From contig JACKQL020000014.1 of the NCBI GenBank assembly GCA_018296165.2, positions 930,001-994,000 of the forward strand: a DNA stretch of 64,000 nt. The letters are read 5' to 3'. This document shows positions 22,752 to 33,614 of the stretch, piece after piece. Position 1 is the first letter of the stretch; each line of letters starts with the position of its first letter. Origin of the DNA: Termitomyces sp. T153. Its lineage: Eukaryota > Basidiomycota > Agaricomycetes > Agaricales > Lyophyllaceae. A program made the translations under genes and the position numbers. The notes under the pieces were generated by a model. The model was not told where the DNA came from, did not search any database, and saw nothing but the letters and a program-made list of their open reading frames with translations.

Positions 22752-24007
22752 CTCCTCCTCATTGAAATGGTGCAAAGTAGAATTGATTTAGGGCTTCTCC
22801 TTGCATGAATCATGGCTTTTGTGATCCCAGTAGCAACACTACTAGCAAGGATAATGGCCAGCATCTCTTTGTCATGAATCTTGTAGTTCTGCTCCACCAC
22901 ATTCAGGCTCTTGGAATAAAAGGCCACTGGATGCCACTTTTCATCCTCTGGAGATTGCTGCAAGAGCACAGCCCCAGTGGCAAAGTTAGAGCTGTTGGCT
23001 TCTACCTGGAAGGGAGAGTTGTTGTCTGGGAAGAGGAGGACAGGTCCAGAGGTCATGGTGTGCTTGAGAGTGTCAAAGGCCATCTGCTCCAAAGGTCCCA
23101 ACTCTATGTAACATCCTTTCTAGTGAGGTTGAATAGCAGACAGGCATGGTGCAAGAAGTCCTAGATGAATCTCCAGTATAAGTTTGCAAAACTAAGGAAT
23201 GCCTGCACCTCCTTCTTGTTCTTGGGCTCTGGCTACTCTGCCACACCTGCTCCCTTCACTGGGTCTATCTCCATGGCTCTATGCGAGATGATCAGGCCAA
23301 GGTACTCAATCTGGGTTTGTTCAAACTTGCACTTCTTCAGCTTGAGGTAGAGCTAGTGCTGGCAGATGTGTTCCAGGATGAGGCAAGTGATCCAACAATG
23401 TTTCTCCAGTATTTTGGTATAGATGAGGATGTCATCAAGGTATACACACACTATGCCCTCTGCTATGAGGTCCAGGAAGATGTTGTTCATCATAGTCTGA
23501 AAGATGGCAGGGCTATTGGTGAATCCAAAGAACATAACAACCGGCTCAAATAATCCCTGATTGGTCTGGAAGGCTGCCTTCCATTCATCTCCTTCCTGGA
23601 TGCACATGTTGTTGTAACTCCACCAGACATCCAGTTTAGTGAAGTATTGTGCACTCTGGAGGTTGTTGATAAGCTTGGAGATGAGGGAGAGAGGGTAATG
23701 GTTCTTCACCATCATGGCATTGAGTACCCAATAGTCCTGTACTAGTTGGAGGGAGCCATTCTTCTTTTTGATGAAGAAGACTGGAGAAGCCATTGGAGAC
23801 TTGGACAGGCAGATATGACTGGAGTCCAAGTTCTCCTGCAGGAATGCATCAAGCTTGTCCTGCTTCCAGGGTGCAAGTGGGTAGACCTTACAGCTGGAGG
23901 GTATGGAGTCTGGCAAGTTCAATGGTGTGGTCCCACCTTTTGCACTCCAGAAGTGAGTCAAAGGAGGCTTTGGAGAACACATCCTCAAACACATGAAGGT
24001 AGGGATG
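22752..24007 (-). pseudogene. G2-type reverse transcriptase and RNase H fragment
   Basis: Minus frame 24018-23353 has a near-complete reverse transcriptase: KSPMASPVFFIKKKNGSLQL, FTKLDVWWSYNNM, LFEPVVMFFGFTNSPAIFQT and the intact active site VCVYLDDILIY. 23101-22840 carries the start of RNase H (FQVEANSSNFATGAVLLQQS; KIHDKEMLAII). Similarity to a normal RNase H stops at MLAII and the sequence then runs into a purine tract and LTR at 22751. It is highly similar to the plus-strand fragment starting at 24008 and forms an inverted repeat with it. Confidence 0.8.
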
Positions 24008-24707
24008 TGGGTACTCAATGCAATGATAGTGAAGAACCATTACCCTCTCCTCCTCATCTCCGAGCTTATCAACAACCTCCAGAGTGCACAATACTTCACT
24101 AAACTGGACATCTGGTGGAGTTACAACAATGTGTGCATCCAGGAAGGAGATGAGTGGAAGGCTGCCTTCCAGACCAACTGGGGGTTGTTTGAGCCACTCA
24201 TAATGTTCTTCAGACTCACCAATAGCCCTGCCACCTTCCAGACTATGATGAACAACATCTTCTGGGACCTCATCACCAAGGGCATAGTGTGCATATACCT
24301 TGATGACATCCTCATCTACACCAAAACACTGGAGGAACATTGTTGGATCACTCACCTTGTCCTGGAACAACTCCACTAGCACCAGCTCTACCTCAAGCCA
24401 GAGAAGTGCAAGTTTGAAGAAACCCAGATCAAGTACCTTGGCCTGATCATCTTGTACAGAGCCACAGAAATGGACCCAGTGAAGGTAGCAGGTATGATGG
24501 AGTGGCTGGAGCCCAAGAACAAGAAGGAGGTGCAGGCACTCCTCAGTTTTGCAAACTTCTACCAGAGATTCATTCAGGACTTCTTGTACCATGGCCACCC
24601 ACTATTTAATCTCATGGGAAAGGATGTTACATAGAGCTGGGGACCTCTGTAGCAGATGGCCTTTGATACTCTCAAGTGTGCCATGACCTCCAGGCCTGTC
24701 CTATTTC
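23029..24707. repeat. Inverted repeat of gypsy reverse transcriptase (arms about 700 bp)
   Basis: The left arm is 23029-23730 and the right arm 24008-24707, separated by 277 bases. The arms read as reverse complements: both encode VLNAM-x-VKNHYPL through the YLDD motif to FDTLK. Before G1-A inserted at 24708 the arms would have been longer, because the left arm continues to about 22840 and the matching right-arm sequence resumes at 44930. The match was judged by eye; identity was not calculated. Confidence 0.75.
24008..24707 (+). pseudogene. G2 pol, part 1 (reverse transcriptase)
   Basis: Plus frame with FTKLDIWWSYNNVCIQEGDE, NSPATFQTMMNNIF, active site VCIYLDDILIY, then (past two stops) FANFYQRFIQDFLYHGHPLF and MAFDTLKCAMTS. 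It is cut after CTATTTC at 24707 by the G1-A LTR. The reading resumes at 44930: with one copy of the five-base duplication removed, CTA-TTT-C joins TG-GAT-AAA and the RNase H frame continues. Two in-frame stops before the junction show decay. Confidence 0.8.
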
Positions 24708-25758
24708 TGTTACAACCTGCTCTCCAAACCCCTGACCTCATTTTCTAACCTGCTCACTCCCCCAAGTCCTTCCCAATGCCCTGCCAAACTCTCCCAACCC
24801 TTGCCCACCCTCTGCGCCCACTCTAGGTAACTCTGATGCATCCCTGGCAAACTCCAATGATCCCCTGAGCAATTCCAATGCCTTCTCCGCAGCCATCCAC
24901 ACTTCCTCTAAGCCCCTAGAACCCTCCTCCATCATTTCTGACCTCATTATACACCTCTGACTTACTATCCTGGTTCACCCAACCTGCTCTAGAGTATCAT
25001 GATGACCTCAGGGCAGCATGCACTCCTAACTGATCCCATCAGATTATCATCATGGCACACCCCTTGATTGTATCCAACACCCATTAACTCTGCACAGCTC
25101 CATCAAACCCTGCCACCATGCCCACTGTCCTCCAGAGCTATCCAGTAGTCAGTATATAAGTCATAGAGTAGCTCCTCATACTTTAGTCTTGATATTACTT
25201 GTGTTTACTGGTTTCTTGTGTCTTGTGTTTTGTTCTGTCTTCATTTCTATTTTTAGTCTCAAATCTACCTCTTTTGGCTATCTCATCTTGTTTTGTCTCT
25301 GTCTTGTCTCAATTGTCTCCTTTTCCTTTATTTTCCTAAGTTCTTTCTATCTCTGACATCAGTACAAACCCTGCACATGCACTACAATCCCTGAACATTC
25401 TTATGACAACTCCAGACCTCACTCTTTGCTCAGCCCCAAACCCATCAAGTCTTACTTGATCCTCTGTCAAACTCCAGCTCTGCCCCTGACTCTAGCAAAG
25501 CCTCTGTCTATCCCACAATCTATTTATGCACTTATGAACTTGTTCCTGACACCCGCCCAAGCCCAATATTCATATACTTAGTCTTAGACTTCTCCAGACC
25601 ACTCTGGACTTGCTTGGACTGCTTCTCTTAGCTTCCCCTCACAAGTCTCTCCACTCTGCATCACCTCTGGAGTGCTAGGTTATAAGCGCAGAACATTGCA
25701 TCCACCTAGTAAGGATTTGCCAGTATAGCTGAACCCCCATTGTCAGCAGAACCTGACA
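24708..25758 (+). repeat. 5' LTR of G1-A
   Basis: Begins TGTTACAACCTGCTC and ends CAGCAGAACCTGACA. TATA block at about 25151-25160 (AGTATATAAG). It is CpG-poor compared with the solo LTR at 10170: most CG positions of that copy are TG or CA here. Confidence 0.85.
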
Positions 25759-25790
25759 TAATATCAAGACTCCCCCTTATCCTGTTCTCA

Positions 25791-28260
25791 ATGTCTGCAT
25801 ATAACTCTGCATACAACCCCACCAGCTACCTAACCAATGTCTATGGTTGGTTAGTCCCTAAAAATCCCTATACCCTGTTCTACCTAGGCCCCCCCATGGA
25901 CTAGTACATCCCCCGCTACTGGACTCCTGATCCCAACTAGGTGTTCTATGCACTTTCTATCAGCCAGGATATTCCTCTGGGCTAATGCCACCCTCCAGCA
26001 TTCCCTACTAATGGTAGCAATCCCCACATATACCCTAGAGGATACTCTGCAGTGCCCCCCAACCCTGCCTACCTTCTCCCTGCCCACTACTATGCATACC
26101 CAGTTCCTGCTGCAGCTCTAGTCCCTCCAAAGCACCTAGATAATTATTCTCCTCCTCATCTGCCATTCTCCACTCAAGTTCCCTCCTCCCTCTGACAGCA
26201 AAGAGTCAAAGCCTATGTTCAACAATGTGACAAGGTTCTCTGCTCCCTCCGCCTCTCCCCCACAGAGTTTGCAAGACATGCTTACACCCTTCTTGTCAAA
26301 CTAGGCTACCCTAATACCTCCGTAACTCCAGAAGTTTGGGCAGATTGACTCCTCAACTTCTATGAGCACTACCTGCAAGGGAACCTCCCAGAAACTATGC
26401 AAGGCACTCTGGGCATTGATGCTAATGTATAAAATGAGCTCTGCACATTGGTTGAAGAAATCCACATTAGTCTGAACCCCCACCCCTTTAAAGATCTGCT
26501 GGATCCTGCCTGCTCCTTCTATGTGCAACATGAAGAACCTATTAGGACATGAAGCAAAGCCCTGCCTCCCATCCCCTGCCAGCAGGAAGAACTCAATGTG
26601 GCCTCCAGCATCTTGAGGAACCTCAACCCCATAAGAAGATTGTTCAACCAACCCACTGCCCTCACTTTGGCCCTCTCCACCCATTCCCGGGCCAACTCCA
26701 TCCCCAGTGCTTTTCAAATGTGGAATCAGCCCGCCATCCCTGAACCCCACTCCCAACAACTGCTCCTACATGTTGACAACAATAACCAGACTCTTTCCTA
26801 CATTGACAAACTTGGCAACTCCACTAACAAGCCTGCCCCATGCAACAGCTCTCTGCAGGACAGACCTCCCCACTTTGATCTCCACACCGCCTGTGTCAAT
26901 GCCTCTCCACCTCATTCCAATGTCCTGGCTCCCCCGAGGCAGTCCATGGGCCCCAGAGCACCTCAACCACTCTTTCTCACCAACCCCCCACATCCCCTGC
27001 CTGTTCCAATGCCTAATCCTCCTACTAACGCAAATTACTTTGGACCCCCCACTCCCGGAGAACCCCCTCCCCCTTGATGGGCCTTAGGGCCTCCTTTGGG
27101 CAATGTGGGCCAACCCCTTGGCAGAGGACCACCCCACAATGGACTCCCTGAAGGATGGGGCCCAGCTATGGACAACTTCCTCTCCCCAATATGGAAACAG
27201 AAACAATTATTATTACTACTACAATGCTGGACCCCTGCTCTGAACTCAAAACCCACAGAACAAGACTCACAACACACTGGCTTGGAAAGGTAAACTTGAC
27301 ATTCAAAAGCCCAAACCCTTCACTGGCCACAACACCTGGAAATGGCATATCTTTCTAACTTAGTGTTTAACTATGTTCTAAGCTAAGCCCATTATCTTTC
27401 AACTTGAGAGCTCATGAGTAGCATTTGCCACATCATATTTGCAGAGTATTGCCTTCAACCACTATACAGCACTACTCTGGTTTGATCCCAACAACCCTGT
27501 CCTCTCAAATTAGCTTACTTTCACCCAGGAATTCTCGAATAAGTTTGGCATCTTTGACACTGTCATAGAGGTGAAGGAAAATCTCTTCAACCTCTGAATG
27601 CACAACAACAAATGCTTTATGACCTTCATCATATGATTTGAGTGAGAAGCCTACAAAACCAGGTGGAACTACAATGCCCTCCACTTCACCCTCCATTGCA
27701 CCCTGCCTCAAAGGATCAAGGATGTCTATTAACTCACACTTAAGCAAACCACCTATGATGGGTACAAGGTGCTTGTTACCCAGGTTGACTAACACTACTG
27801 GGAAGATTGCAGCAAAAACATGGCACCCTGGACCTCGTGGAATACCTCTGGTAACACTAACTAGCAGGCCAGAGCAACCAATGGCATCCAATCCTTGATC
27901 CCTACCAACCCCGCCAACTCTGTGCCCCATTTCTCTCTAGTCTCTCTAGGCCAAGGAACCTCCAATACCAATTAACTCCTGGGACAATGTCCACTTACCC
28001 AGCTCAATGCTGCCAACCTCCATAGGACCCTGGAGCCCCTGGACACCAACTCCAATGATCACAACAATGTTCCAGACTCCACTGAGGACCAAGAAGCCCT
28101 ATGCATGAACAAGATTTAGGATAGGCTGTGGATCGATGTACTGGAGGAGACTTAGGAGAAATGACAGAAGGAGGATGCATGCATCCTATGTGGTGAGCAG
28201 GGGCACTTTATTTGCAGTTGTCCTAAACAACAGGTGATGGGATGCACTGTCTGGACAATT
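25791..28260 (+). pseudogene. G1-A gag with CCHC knuckle
   Basis: Reading from ATG 25791 (MSAY...), many stops. Recognisable blocks: PPNPAYLLPAHYYAYPVP, then YEHYLQGNLPETMQGTLGI, a Pro/Asn-rich linker, a central capsid-like region at about 27290-27800 (KLDIQKPKPFTGHNTWKWHI, YCLQPLYSTTLV in shifted frames) and a zinc knuckle at about 28170-28215 (CILCGEQGHFICSC, C-x2-C-x4-H-x4-C, complete). The same gene in G1-B is less broken and shows the same order. Stops are mainly TGA/TAG where CGA or CAG would be expected. Confidence 0.75.
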
Positions 28261-28589
28261 GACGGAGAAGACTGCAATTACCAGTTTACAGAAAACAAGT
28301 TGGCAGTTTAGGTCTCAAAGATGCACTAGACCACAGACCAGACTCCAACATGTTCTTTACCCCAGCCACACTTCTCCACACAACAGTACTTGCTCCAGAC
28401 AATCTCTCAGCACACCTCCCCTCTCATTCTCCTCCACCACCCTTCTCCTCCACATTACTCTCCCCTTCTCCAACAACTCTATCCCCACACTAATCAAAAG
28501 CAGTGCTACAGATAACTTCATTGACAAATCCCTGACAGTGCTTGCTCCCCACCTCCTCCAACACCTCCCCACTCCAATCCCCCTCAAGC

Positions 28590-30715
28590 TCTTTGATGGC
28601 AACCCCACCCCCACCAGAGACATCACATACTACCTGAAACAACCATGACCTTTGCCAATGGATGACAGCAAGAACTCCAACTACTTATCACTAAACTACA
28701 CCCCTCCACCCCCATTGTCTTAGGCTTCTCATGGCTCCACTCTACCAACCCCCACATTGACTGGCCCAGCCTCACCCTCCATCTTGACTGGGACAACCCC
28801 ACCAACTCCAGACTGGTACCCTTTAATGTCTCACCCTCCTCCAAGAACTCCAAGACCACAATTGACTACTCCCAGACTCCTCCACAGCTCTGCTCCAGGT
28901 CCACATGGTTGTTTGTCATCAATGTCCAACTCAATGGCTTGCCCAAGGTACTCCCTGCCCTCATTGACAGTGGCACCTCTAGTACCTTTATCAGCAGTCA
29001 ACTCAGCCTCTGATGCAATGATCTTGACAAACTCCTTGAGCTCCAACTCTTTAATGGAAGCTCTGCCACAACAGGAATCACTCAATACCATGACAACACT
29101 CTCACCCTTGACAATGACCTGCAGTTTCAGGCCCAGCTCCTTGTCACCCAACTACCCCTGTCAACTCTGATTGTGCTTGGACTTCCATGGCTGCAAGACG
29201 TCAACTCTGACATTAACTGGAAGAACCTCACCATGCAATTTCCTGGCTCCAGAGCAAGTTTAGTGGCTGCCATCCCCTTCTGCCTCCAGTCTATCTTGAA
29301 CACTGATGTCTCTGACCCTGGCACTAGCACTTCTGGAGCAACCCAAAGCCCCTCAATCTCCAACAGCAATTCTCACAGCAAAGAAAATGCAACCCTGCCT
29401 CAATCATCCTCAACCAAATCACAATGGCTGCCCCCCAACATACCTCAGAGTCAATACAAAGGCCCACAGTACTCTGACCAGCAATGCTTCACTCCTCCAA
29501 CCAACTCCGCCACCACTCTGGACTCAACCACTACTACCCCACCATCTACTTCTGTTGACTCTAGAAGCCTTGACATTAGAATCATTAGCACTATCCTCTT
29601 TGCACACCTTCTACAAGATGGCACCCCTGCCTTCCAGTTGCAAATCATGCCAGCCCTACCCAAGGAGCACCTTCATACAGAAATTACCATGCCAGAGAGC
29701 AAAACAGAGGAACAGATCCTATCCAAAGTAGTTCCCCCAAAGTATCATGAATTTGCTGATGTGTTCTCTGAAGGGAGTGCCAAGGAACTTCCCCTGCACT
29801 GCTCCTACAATCACAAGATTGACCTTGAAGGTGCCTCACCCCCATTTGGCAAGATCTACAACATGTTCAAGATTGAGCTCTGGGCCCTGAAGGAGTACCT
29901 TGATGACATGCTTGGCAAGGGTTTCATATGCCCATCAATCTCCACTGCTAGTGCTCTGGTCTTGTTCACCAAGAAGAAGGATGAGTCACTCTGACTCTGT
30001 GTGGATTATTGGGGACTCAACAAAGTCACCAAAAAGAACCAGTATCCCCTCCTCCTGATCAGAGATCTTGTTGACCATCTCTGCAGTGCCAAGGTCTATA
30101 CAAAGATAAACTTCTGCTCCAGCTACAACAATGTCAGATTGCTCTGGGACATGAATGGAAGACTGCCTTTTGCACCCACTATGGCCTTTTCAAGTACCTC
30201 ATAATGCCCTTTGGAATGACTAACTTCTCCACTATGTTCCAGTACTTCATGAACAACATCTTCCATGATATAAATGATGTTTTTGTTATTGTGTACCTGG
30301 ACAACATCCTGATCTACTTGAATTTGCTGGTGCAGCATTCAGAGCACATCCACCATGTCTTAGAACAACTCCAGGAGTATCACCTTCATGCCAAACCCAA
30401 AAAATGTTCCTTCCACACAATAGAGGTTGAATACCTTAGGGTCATCATCACTCCTGATGGCATGCACATGGACCCTGCCAAGGTTGAAGCTATACTCAGT
30501 TGGCCCCCACCATGGAACATCAAGGAGGTACAGTTGTTTCTGGGGTTTGCTAACTTTTACCACTGATTCATAGACAACTACTCTGGAATCACTAAACCTC
30601 TCAACTAACTCACATGGAAGGACACCCCTTGAGATTGGAACAGCAAGTGCCAAAGCATCTTCCTCCTCCTGAAGAAGGCCTTCACCTCCACCCTGGTCCT
30701 CCACCATTTTGACTC
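28590..30715 (+). pseudogene. G1-A pol, part 1 (protease, reverse transcriptase, RNase H start)
   Basis: Protease at about 28905-29280: LIDSGTSSTFIS (active-site DSGT) and LSTLIVLGLPWLQDVNSDIN. The frame 29173-29994 leads into reverse transcriptase (SKVVPPKYHEFADVFSE, then IYNMFKIELWALKEYL). Further blocks are LCVDYWGLNKVTKKNQYPLL and, at 30204-30566, VIVYLDNILIY (second Asp of YxDD is Asn) and FLGFANFYH. RNase H begins with LVLHHFD, cut at 30715 by the G1-B LTR. Joining to 40470 through one copy of the duplication gives HHFD-PSLPIV, the expected continuation. Confidence 0.8.
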
Positions 30716-31721
30716 GTCAGGTTCTGCTGATGACAGGGGCTCAGCTACACTGGCAAATCCTTACTAGGCAGATGTGATGTCCTGCACTTATAACCTCATG
30801 TCTGGAGTTGGTGTGGAGTGGAGGGACTTGTGAGGGAAAGCTGGAGAGAGCAGTCCAAGCAAGTCTGGAGTGGTTTGGGGAAGTCTAAGTCTAAATATAT
30901 TAATGTTGGGCTTGAGTGGGCATCAGGGACAAGTGCATAAATAGATTGTGGGGTAGACAGAGGCTTTGCTAGAGATGGGAGCAGAGCCAAAGTTTGATAG
31001 GGGGATTGATCAAGACTTGATGGGTTTGGGCTGAGCAAAGAGTGAGGTCCAGAGTTGTTATAAGAATGTTCAAGGTTCATAGTGCATGTGCAGAGTTCAT
31101 ACTGACATCAGTGATGAAAGGAACTTAGAGAAACAAAGGAAATATGTATAGTCAAGATGAGATGGAGACAATGCGAGATGGAACAGAGAAAAGAGGTAGA
31201 TTTGAGACTAAAAATAGAAACAGAAATGAGACAAAACACAAGACATAGGAAACTAGTAAATGCAATATCAAGACTAAAGTTTGAGAAGTTACTTTACAAC
31301 TTATATACTGACTACTGGGTACCTCCAAAGGGCAGTGGGTATGGCAGTGGGGTTTGATGGAGTTGTGCAGAGTCAACAGGTGTTGAGTACAATCCAGAGG
31401 CAGGCCACAGCAGTATTCTGATGGGATCAGCCACCACTCCAAGGTTGTCATGATGCTCTGGAGCAGGTCAAGTGAACTAGGATAGGGGGTCAGAAGTGTA
31501 TGATGTGGTCAGGACTGGTGAAGGAAGTCTCAGAAGTTCAGGGGAAGCATTGATGGCTGCAGAGAAGATGTCAGAGTTGGTCAGGGGGCTGTTGGGGTTT
31601 GCCAGAGAAGCATCAGAGTTATCCAGTGTGGGCACAGAGGGTGGGTGGGGTTTGGGAGAGTTGGGTGGGGCATTAGAAGGGGCTGGGAACAGTGTCAGGG
31701 GCTAGGAAGTGGGTCATGACA
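30716..31721 (-). repeat. 3' LTR of G1-B
   Basis: In the minus orientation it begins TGTCATGACCCACTTCC and ends GCAGAACCTGAC(A). It is preceded (to its right) by the purine tract GAAGGGGGGAGTGA at 31722-31735, which primes plus-strand DNA synthesis. The last base of the canonical TGACA end appears altered or lost at the left border. Confidence 0.85.
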
Positions 31722-31741
31722 TCACTCCCCCCTTCAGCATC
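31722..31741 (-). promoter_or_regulatory. Polypurine tract of G1-B
   Basis: On the minus strand GATGCTGAAGGGGGGAGTGA sits directly against the LTR start. This is the standard plus-strand primer position in LTR elements. Confidence 0.7.
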
Positions 31742-31935
31742 AAGACTCTTGAGACATGGAGTGCAGTTTGGGAGTTAGCAGGGCATGGGAATTGAAGTTG
31801 AGTAATATTGATCAGACTGCAGCAAGCAGCAGTGGCATGGGGAACAAAGTCAAAGTGCAGCCACTGTTCATCAGGGGCTTCTTCCCAAGGCATTAAAAGG
31901 AGTAAACATACTCCAGAGTCCCCAACCTTTCTACA

Positions 31936-33612
31936 ATGTCTTCTTCTGCATATTCCCCAGCAGTGTCCCCATCCCTCTCAGCACATTCCTTGACTTCTTC
32001 CTCCAAGGACTCTGAAGATCAGCAGAACTGCAGATGCATCCAGGCAATGTATCATAGTTGTAAGTGCCATCCCTTGCTCATCATAGTCAGAGTTTTGATT
32101 AAGTCCTGGCAGAGTTGTCAGTAGCAGTGGCGGGCCTCTTGGGGCTCTTATCAGGGGAGGCCCCAGTGCAGTCGGCAGTGAGAGCAGTCTCTGCCTTGCA
32201 TTCCAGGCCTGGCATTGGCTCTGAGGTGGTCCACCCTGTTCCTACAGGGTCAAGAGTTGTGCAGGCAGATGTGACGCTAGAGCAGTTTACAGAGGCCATG
32301 GGGCAGGCAAGGAGTCCCCTGACATTAGAGTGGTGCCAGGCAGTGGCCCCAGTGTGTCATTGGCATGTCCTTTCTTTATTAAGCTAACCCACATCTCTAA
32401 TGCACGTCCTGTACCCAGTGGGGGGAACAGTGTGAGTTTGAGGAGCCCATGCCAGGGGTGTGGTAGGACACATCAGTGTGTCTCCTATATTGCTCACAGC
32501 ACAAGAAGTGCTCTGACACTCTGAGTTGGCATGCCACGTGGCAAAGCAGGGGTGGGACTGCGAGTGGGTTGTGGCACAGTTGGAGGAGGGCTAGAGGAGT
32601 AGAGTGTTGGGACAGAGTTCTGGGGTAGAGGAGGGAGTTGGCACAGGGCAGCCCCCAATAAAAGTTGGGCCTCTGCAGGGTGGATGGAGGGAGGGGGCCC
32701 TCGTGGCATGCAATAAGAGTAAACAGAGAGCATCTCCCTTGCTAGAGGTGGGGCCTAGTAAGTGGGTGTGGGGCGAGCAGGTGATGGTGGGCTCCCCAGG
32801 CCCTACAGTGTATTCTCCAACCTCCAGGGCCTTAGTCAAGCAGTCCATGGGAGGGTCATAGTTGGCCACCAAGGCTTTCTTGTGGTGTTGGATAGAGAAG
32901 CTGGAATGATTGTTGGCCACATGCAAGGAGAAAGCTTGGAGGATAGGGGAGGAGAGGGATGGGTTTTGGAGGGAGCTGGATGGGGCTTGGAGGAAATGGG
33001 ACTTAGCACAGAGGGGTAGGACATTGCGTGGGGACTGCCACAGAATGACTGTTACAACTTTAGGAGCTGTGGGTGTATATGGGGGCATTGGAAGTGCAGG
33101 TGGAGATGACAGAGCAGTGGTTGGAGGGGTTGGAGGTGCAGGAAACTCAGTGAAGGCCTAGTGCAGGGGAGGCCCAGGCAGCAGAGAGGGTGTAGCAGTG
33201 GGAGGAGTGGCTTGCCAACAAAGCAGCCTCAGGATGGTGGGGAGTGCTCTGTAAGTAATCTCTTCATTCCTGTTTTCTATAAACTGATCTCATTTCTATA
33301 AGCTAGGCCAGGGAGCACCACATCCTCCTTGACAGAGCATCAGCAGTATTAGGGTCCATCTATAATGGGTTGGCAAAGATGTCTGGGGACCTCCTGCTGA
33401 AGTTGGGGTAGGAGGTTATGCAGATGAAGTGTCTACTGGCAGGGCATTAGTGGAAAACAACAGTGGACCCCAGAGCATAGTAGGAGGTAGCAATGGATGT
33501 GGTGGAGCTGCTCCCAGAACATCCTAAAGTTCTGGCAACAGTAGTAGCACAGCTGGAGGTGGACATGGTAGGAAGGATAGCAGAGGTAGGGTTGGAGGAG
33601 GAGAGGAAGTAA
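31936..33612 (+). pseudogene. Antisense cargo gene of G1-B (Cys motif plus coiled coil)
   Basis: Runs opposite to the element's gag-pol. Blocks in order: a Ser-rich start (ATG 31936, MSSSAYSPAVSPSLSAHSL), a first intron at about 32060-32112, GSRVVQADVTLEQFTEAMGQ then ARSPLTLEWCQAVAP, an intron 32352-32430, the Cys motif SPCQGCGRTHQCVS, ACNKSKQRASPLLEVG then SKWVWGEQ, a charged helical segment (LLATCKEKAWRIGEERDGFW), an intron 33251-33302 (GTAAGT...AAG), and an end at VVAQLEVDMVGRIAEVGLEE, TAA at 33610-33612. The copy in G1-A keeps the same order and equivalent introns. Stops and frameshifts show this copy is dead. The Cys-x2-Cys-x5-Cys motif hints at metal binding; the function is unknown. 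Confidence 0.65.
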
Positions 33613-33614
33613 GG

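Noticed and set aside
23888..24598. A 236-codon minus-strand frame
   Set aside because: It is the antisense of the plus-strand reverse transcriptase at 24008-24707 for most of its length; only its last part (about 24000-23890) overlaps the real minus-strand pol start in another frame.
26301..27098. Long open frames on both strands, including a 152-codon minus frame
   Set aside because: The minus frames are shadows of the Pro/Asn-rich gag linker of G1-A.
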